From Clostridiales bacterium (lineage in GTDB: Bacteria > Bacillota > Clostridia > Oscillospirales > CAG-272): 64,000 nt of DNA. The notes below the pieces were generated by a model. It was given only the letters and a program-made list of their open reading frames with translations, was not told the origin of the DNA and made no database searches. The position numbers and the translations under genes are program-made. Each line of letters opens with the position of its first letter. The stretch's first letter is position 1. Below are positions 60,878 through 64,000 of the stretch, piece after piece. The DNA is taken from assembly GCA_012514145.1 (NCBI GenBank), contig JAAZAV010000016.1, positions 1 through 64,000 on the forward strand, written 5' to 3'.

Positions 60878-61351
60878 TTATGCTGCCGGCGCGTTATCGG
60901 GAAGGGGTACGGTTGCACTGATCTCAAGACCGTACACTCCGGCAAGGAAATTGTCGAGGACTTCCAGCTCCCGCGGAGATGCGTACGGGTCACATACATA
61001 AACGGGATTGTCATCTGTGGCAACTCCCTCAAAAGTCAGGCGGAGTTCGGCGATACCGTCGGCGTCAAGGGTGGGATCCTTGTAGTCGACCAGTTTGAAG
61101 AAAGCCTTGAATTTCTTCAGGTCTTCCTCCGAGGTAAAGGCGTCGCAGATCACTTCGAAGTCAGCCTTCTCATAAGCGCGGCAGACATACTGTGTCCCCG
61201 GCACAATAAGTCCCTGGTCGCCGTAGTGGGCGGCTATGCGCTCAGAGCTCATTTCCTCGAATACAGGCGCCTTCTTACCGCAGGACGCGGCTGCAGTGAC
61301 CAGAAGAAGCAGCGCGGCGAGCAGTGCAAACAGTTTCAGTGTGCGTTTCAT
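60878..61351 (-). CDS. Small lipoprotein A of a tandem triplet
   Basis: A 157-residue predicted lipoprotein, with no family that I recognise. The signal peptide ends in TAAASC, so Cys24 is lipidated. The mature part carries segments shared by all three copies: SERIAAHYGDQGLIVPG, YVCRAYEKADFE and DDNPVYVCD. The two internal cysteines are conserved in all copies and could form a disulfide. The C-terminus ends in Pro/Ala. AAAGGAGGAAACC precedes the ATG. It is the last copy in the array and precedes the terminator. Confidence 0.8.
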   Translation of the reverse strand: MKRTLKLFALLAALLLLVTAAASCGKKAPVFEEMSSERIAAHYGDQGLIVPGTQYVCRAYEKADFEVICDAFTSEEDLKKFKAFFKLVDYKDPTLDADGIAELRLTFEGVATDDNPVYVCDPYASPRELEVLDNFLAGVYGLEISATVPLPDNAPAA

Positions 61352-61463
61352 GCAGGTTTCCTCCTTTGTTGTGGTGGTTTTATGTGGCGTGCGTATGTTA
61401 TTTTCAGTGATCCTTATACCTGCCGCAGTCTATGCTTGCCGCAGCACTGTGTCAATGCGCTTA

Positions 61464-61964
61464 TCAGGGCATTATGGCGGCAAAGAGCGCGGCATCGGCG
61501 GGTGAATCATCGTCGGCTGTGTCTATCTCAACTCCGAATGCTCCGGCGAAAATCCTGTCGAGTTCCGCAATCTCATTTTCGTTTGCAAACGTGTCACAGA
61601 CATACACCGCCGGGTTATCATCGGTGACAAGCCCCGCATATACCGTTCGGATATCGGCGACGCCCTCAGGCGTAAGACGTTCGTCGGAAAGGTTAACAAG
61701 CAGATAGTAAACCTTGGCTCTGGCTACATCTTCTTCCGAAGGTATGGCTTGCAATATCGCCTCAAAGTCGGCTTTCTCAAAGGCGCGGCAGGCATATTGA
61801 GCGCCCGGCATCATAAGCCCCTGATCGCCGTAGTAGGCGGCGATGCGCTCAGAACATACATCCTCGAAAACAGGGGTCTCTGTCTTTTCTTCGCAGGACG
61901 CGGCTGCCGTGATCAGGAACAGCAGCGCGGCGAGCAGTGCAAACATTTTTACGGTTTGTTTCAT
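61464..61964 (-). CDS. Small lipoprotein B of a tandem triplet
   Basis: A 166-residue paralogue of the two neighbours. The frame opens at 62030, but the ATG at 61964 begins the signal peptide (MKQTVKMFALLAALL) and has GGAGGAGGGAAC upstream. The lipobox is TAAASC with Cys24. SERIAAYYGDQGLMMPG, YACRAFEKADFE and NPAVYVCD are shared. It is the most divergent copy: residues about 75-105 differ and the C-terminal tail is longer and acidic, with ALFAAIMP at the end. Confidence 0.8.
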   Translation of the reverse strand: MKQTVKMFALLAALLFLITAAASCEEKTETPVFEDVCSERIAAYYGDQGLMMPGAQYACRAFEKADFEAILQAIPSEEDVARAKVYYLLVNLSDERLTPEGVADIRTVYAGLVTDDNPAVYVCDTFANENEIAELDRIFAGAFGVEIDTADDDSPADAALFAAIMP

Positions 61965-62099
61965 GATGTTCCCTCCTCCTTTGTTGTGGTGGCTTTTGTG
62001 CATATGTGATATACGTTTGTTTGTTCTCACTTAATTCAGTATAAACTGTTAGATGTGCGGATTACGGCATGCGATTTTACTATTTTGTATGCGCGGTTT

Positions 62100-62576
62100 T
62101 CATGCCGCCGGTGCGGCATCGGCGGGAGCGGTTGTGTCTATCTCCACCCCGAATGCTTCGGCAAAGATAAGGTCAAGAACCGCAATCTCCTTTTCGTTTA
62201 CCATCGGGTCACAGATATAAACGGGATTTTCATCGGTGACAAGTCCCTCGTGCACCGTGCGGAGTTCGGCAAGCCGGTCGGCGGCAAGGCTGGGGTCTTT
62301 GAAGTCAACCAGATTGTAGAACGCCTTGATTTTGTTCAGGTAATCCTCGGTGGTGAGCGCTTCGCAGATTGCTTCGAAGTCGGCCTTTTCAAAGGCGCGG
62401 CATACGAATTTCGAGCCCGGTACGATAAGCCCCTGATCGCCGTAGTAGGCGGCTATGCGTTCCGAGCATACCTCCTCGAAAACCGGCTTCTCCGCCTTTT
62501 CTTCGCAGGACGCGGCTGCCGTGATTAGGAGCATCAGCGCGGCGAGCAACGCAAACAGTTTTACGGTTTGTTTCAT
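62100..62576 (-). CDS. Small lipoprotein C of a tandem triplet
   Basis: A 158-residue paralogue, first in the array. The lipobox is TAAASC with Cys24. SERIAAYYGDQGLIVPG, FVCRAFEKADFE and DENPVYICD are shared, and AELRTVHEGLVTDE aligns with copies A and B. It is closest to copy B in its first 50 residues and to copy A in its middle. AAAGGAGGAAAC precedes the ATG. The 5' leaders of copies A and C are also alike. Confidence 0.8.
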   Translation of the reverse strand: MKQTVKLFALLAALMLLITAAASCEEKAEKPVFEEVCSERIAAYYGDQGLIVPGSKFVCRAFEKADFEAICEALTTEDYLNKIKAFYNLVDFKDPSLAADRLAELRTVHEGLVTDENPVYICDPMVNEKEIAVLDLIFAEAFGVEIDTTAPADAAPAA

Positions 62577-62815
62577 GATGTTTCCTCCTTTGTTTTGGTG
62601 GTTTGATTTGACATTTGTATGTTATTTTCAGTGACTTTATCTTGTAAAATAAAGCCGCAATGCAAAATGTATGTAAAGGATATGTATATAGAATGTAAAA
62701 TCCCTTAACTTAAGTATATCACACAATTGTAATATACTATGAATAATTGTATGTATATTAATTGCGTTTTTGTTAATTCTGACAAATATATCTCTGCAAT
62801 CGGCAAGATTCCGAC
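62577..62815. other. AT-rich divergent intergenic region
   Basis: About 240 bp between lipoprotein C (leftward) and solute-binding lipoprotein 4 (rightward). It holds the conserved leader of lipoprotein C and several TATA-like boxes on both strands, but no leftward promoter I can place with confidence, and no coding frame. Confidence 0.5.
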
Positions 62816-62844
62816 TTTACAAAAGCAGGGGACTGTGATACAAT
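62816..62844 (+). promoter_or_regulatory. Promoter of solute-binding lipoprotein 4
   Basis: TTTACA (62816-62821), 17-bp spacer and TACAAT (62839-62844) with an extended TGa. Confidence 0.8.
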
Positions 62845-62878
62845 ATAACCCATAACAAATACAGGAGGCATTTGTCAA

Positions 62879-64000
62879 ATGAAGACTGAATATCGGATTC
62901 TTTCGGCGCTGCTCCTTCTCTCGCTGACGCTGACCTTTGCGGCATGCGGCGGCTCATCCACAGGCGGTGATGCTGGCGTTACAGACACGACAGCCGCCGA
63001 AACGGTGACCGAGGAGGTTACAACGGCTCCCGAGTATGTCCCGCCGGCACAGGGCTTTGGAGGCGCCGATGCCGAATACGGCATGCTCCAGCAGCTTAAC
63101 CCCAACTGGATTATCCGCACCTACATCGAAGGCTTCGCCGAGGCGCAGAACGGCGACCTCATCAACGACGCCATTTACAACCGCAACATACTTGTTGAAG
63201 AGGCGCTGGACTGCAACATCGTACCGCGTATTTACAACGACATCAATGTCATGGTCAATTCCACCATGGCGGGCGACAAATACGCCGATGTGGTGACCCT
63301 GGCGGGTGTTGCAATCCGCTCGGTATTGGCGAAGAACATTCTATACGACCTGAATTCCATCGACACGCTGCAGCTTGACGCATCGTGGTGGGATCAGAAC
63401 TCGGTGGAGGCGCTTTCCATTGCCAACACTCTCTATGCCGCGGTGGGAAACATCAGCTCTTTCAGCTTTGTCGGCTCCTACGCGGTATTCGTGAACAAGG
63501 GTATTTTAGAATCCTACTCGCTGGACAGTCCATATGACGCGGTGCGGGAGGGCAGCTGGACCTTCGACCTCATGGGAGAGATGGCACGTAAGGTTGCCCA
63601 CGATCTCAACGGCGACGGCGTGACCGGCAAGGAGGATATGTTCGGACTCTCGAGCGAAGCGCTTGGCATGGTATTCCTCAATGCCGCCGGTATTCGCTTC
63701 ACAGAAAAGGACGGCGACGACATTCCCGAAATCAGCCTCGGCAAATACGATGTAACCGGCGCTCTTGAGAAAATAGTTCCGCTGATGCGCGACCCGGTGG
63801 CAGCCCTCTACTCCAGCGACCATGCCGGTGGTTACAAAAATGTCTTCCGCGAGCTTATCGTTGAGAAATTCATCGCCGACGAGCTGCTTTTCATAAACAA
63901 CTGGGTGCTTGTGGCGCTGGAGCTTCGGAACATGGAGTCGGACTTCGGCATTCTCCCGCCGCCCAAGGGCAGTGAGGCGCAGGAGGAATATATCGACTAT
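62879..64000 (+). CDS. Solute-binding lipoprotein 4 (partial, runs off window)
   Basis: The first 374 codons of a gene cut by the end of the window. A lipobox Cys23 (TFAAC) is followed by a Ser/Thr/Gly linker. The family segment QNGDLINDAIYNRN and EEALDCNI lies at about 95-115. The Asp-rich loop DLNGDGVTGKED begins at residue 242, as in the other three copies. LQLDASWWDQ matches the PWW motif of its paralogues. The ATG at 62879 has AGGAGG at 62863-62868. It is the most divergent of the four. Whether permease genes follow is not visible. Confidence 0.86.
   Translation, partial: MKTEYRILSALLLLSLTLTFAACGGSSTGGDAGVTDTTAAETVTEEVTTAPEYVPPAQGFGGADAEYGMLQQLNPNWIIRTYIEGFAEAQNGDLINDAIYNRNILVEEALDCNIVPRIYNDINVMVNSTMAGDKYADVVTLAGVAIRSVLAKNILYDLNSIDTLQLDASWWDQNSVEALSIANTLYAAVGNISSFSFVGSYAVFVNKGILESYSLDSPYDAVREGSWTFDLMGEMARKVAHDLNGDGVTGKEDMFGLSSEALGMVFLNAAGIRFTEKDGDDIPEISLGKYDVTGALEKIVPLMRDPVAALYSSDHAGGYKNVFRELIVEKFIADELLFINNWVLVALELRNMESDFGILPPPKGSEAQEEYIDY

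Noticed and set aside
1-64000. CRISPR arrays and tRNA genes
   Set aside because: No regularly spaced direct repeats and no cloverleaf with conserved TTCGA arm were seen, though tRNAs were searched only by eye.

Overview
The window reads as chromosome from a Gram-positive anaerobe of the class Clostridia, probably a gut or rumen member of the Oscillospiraceae or a related order. This is inferred from gene content: a trigger factor-clpP-clpX block, the sporulation-lineage gene ricT next to trmN6 and rsmI, a lepB-ylqF-rnhB-yraN block, ThiT under a TPP riboswitch, an anaerobic NrdD, an archaeal-type phosphoglycerate mutase, and lipoprotein signal peptides. Promoters are close to the sigma-A consensus with 17-bp spacers, and Shine-Dalgarno sites are mostly AGGAGG-like. 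I saw no tRNA, rRNA or CRISPR array.

Positions 1-13500 are housekeeping: a metallophosphoesterase, tig, clpP, clpX, trmL, ricT, a small 2[4Fe-4S] ferredoxin, trmN6, rsmI, a shared sugar-ABC ATPase (msmX/ugpC type), tex and an RsuA-family pseudouridine synthase. Positions 13500-17600 hold a small sugar locus: a ThuA-like protein and a GH78-like enzyme under a promoter with tandem operator-like repeats, plus a convergent Gfo/Idh/MocA dehydrogenase. Positions 17700-26400 return to core functions: riboswitch-controlled thiT, rplS, a glycosyltransferase, apgM, lepB, ylqF, rnhB, yraN and thrC.

Positions 26400-47200 are accessory metabolism: a URO-D-like protein, an orphan solute-binding lipoprotein, a P-type cation ATPase, deoC-deoB, a TIM-barrel protein next to an aconitase-family hydratase, a CBM9-like surface protein, a second solute-binding protein, a LarA-PHP-TIM-barrel-gnd operon, and a zinc-ribbon membrane protein with a small partner. 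A truncated IS110-family element lies at about 47.2-48.2 kb. It is followed by a large GH-A-type glycosidase, an EEP-family phosphodiesterase, a minus-strand trio (sugar isomerase, GDSL hydrolase, amidohydrolase), lplA and NrdR-controlled nrdD.

The last 6 kb carries two more solute-binding lipoproteins (one running off the end), a second CBM9-like surface protein and a tandem triplet of small lipoproteins that I do not recognise.

The theme of the accessory half is glycan and sugar capture and processing. Four paralogous solute-binding lipoproteins each carry a dockerin/EF-hand-like Asp-rich loop at the same position, yet no permease gene is present. The shared ATPase at 9.3-10.4 kb could energise transporters encoded elsewhere. 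The best candidates for something undescribed are the lipoprotein triplet, the shared C-terminal anchor of the two CBM9-like proteins, and the zinc-ribbon membrane gene pair.
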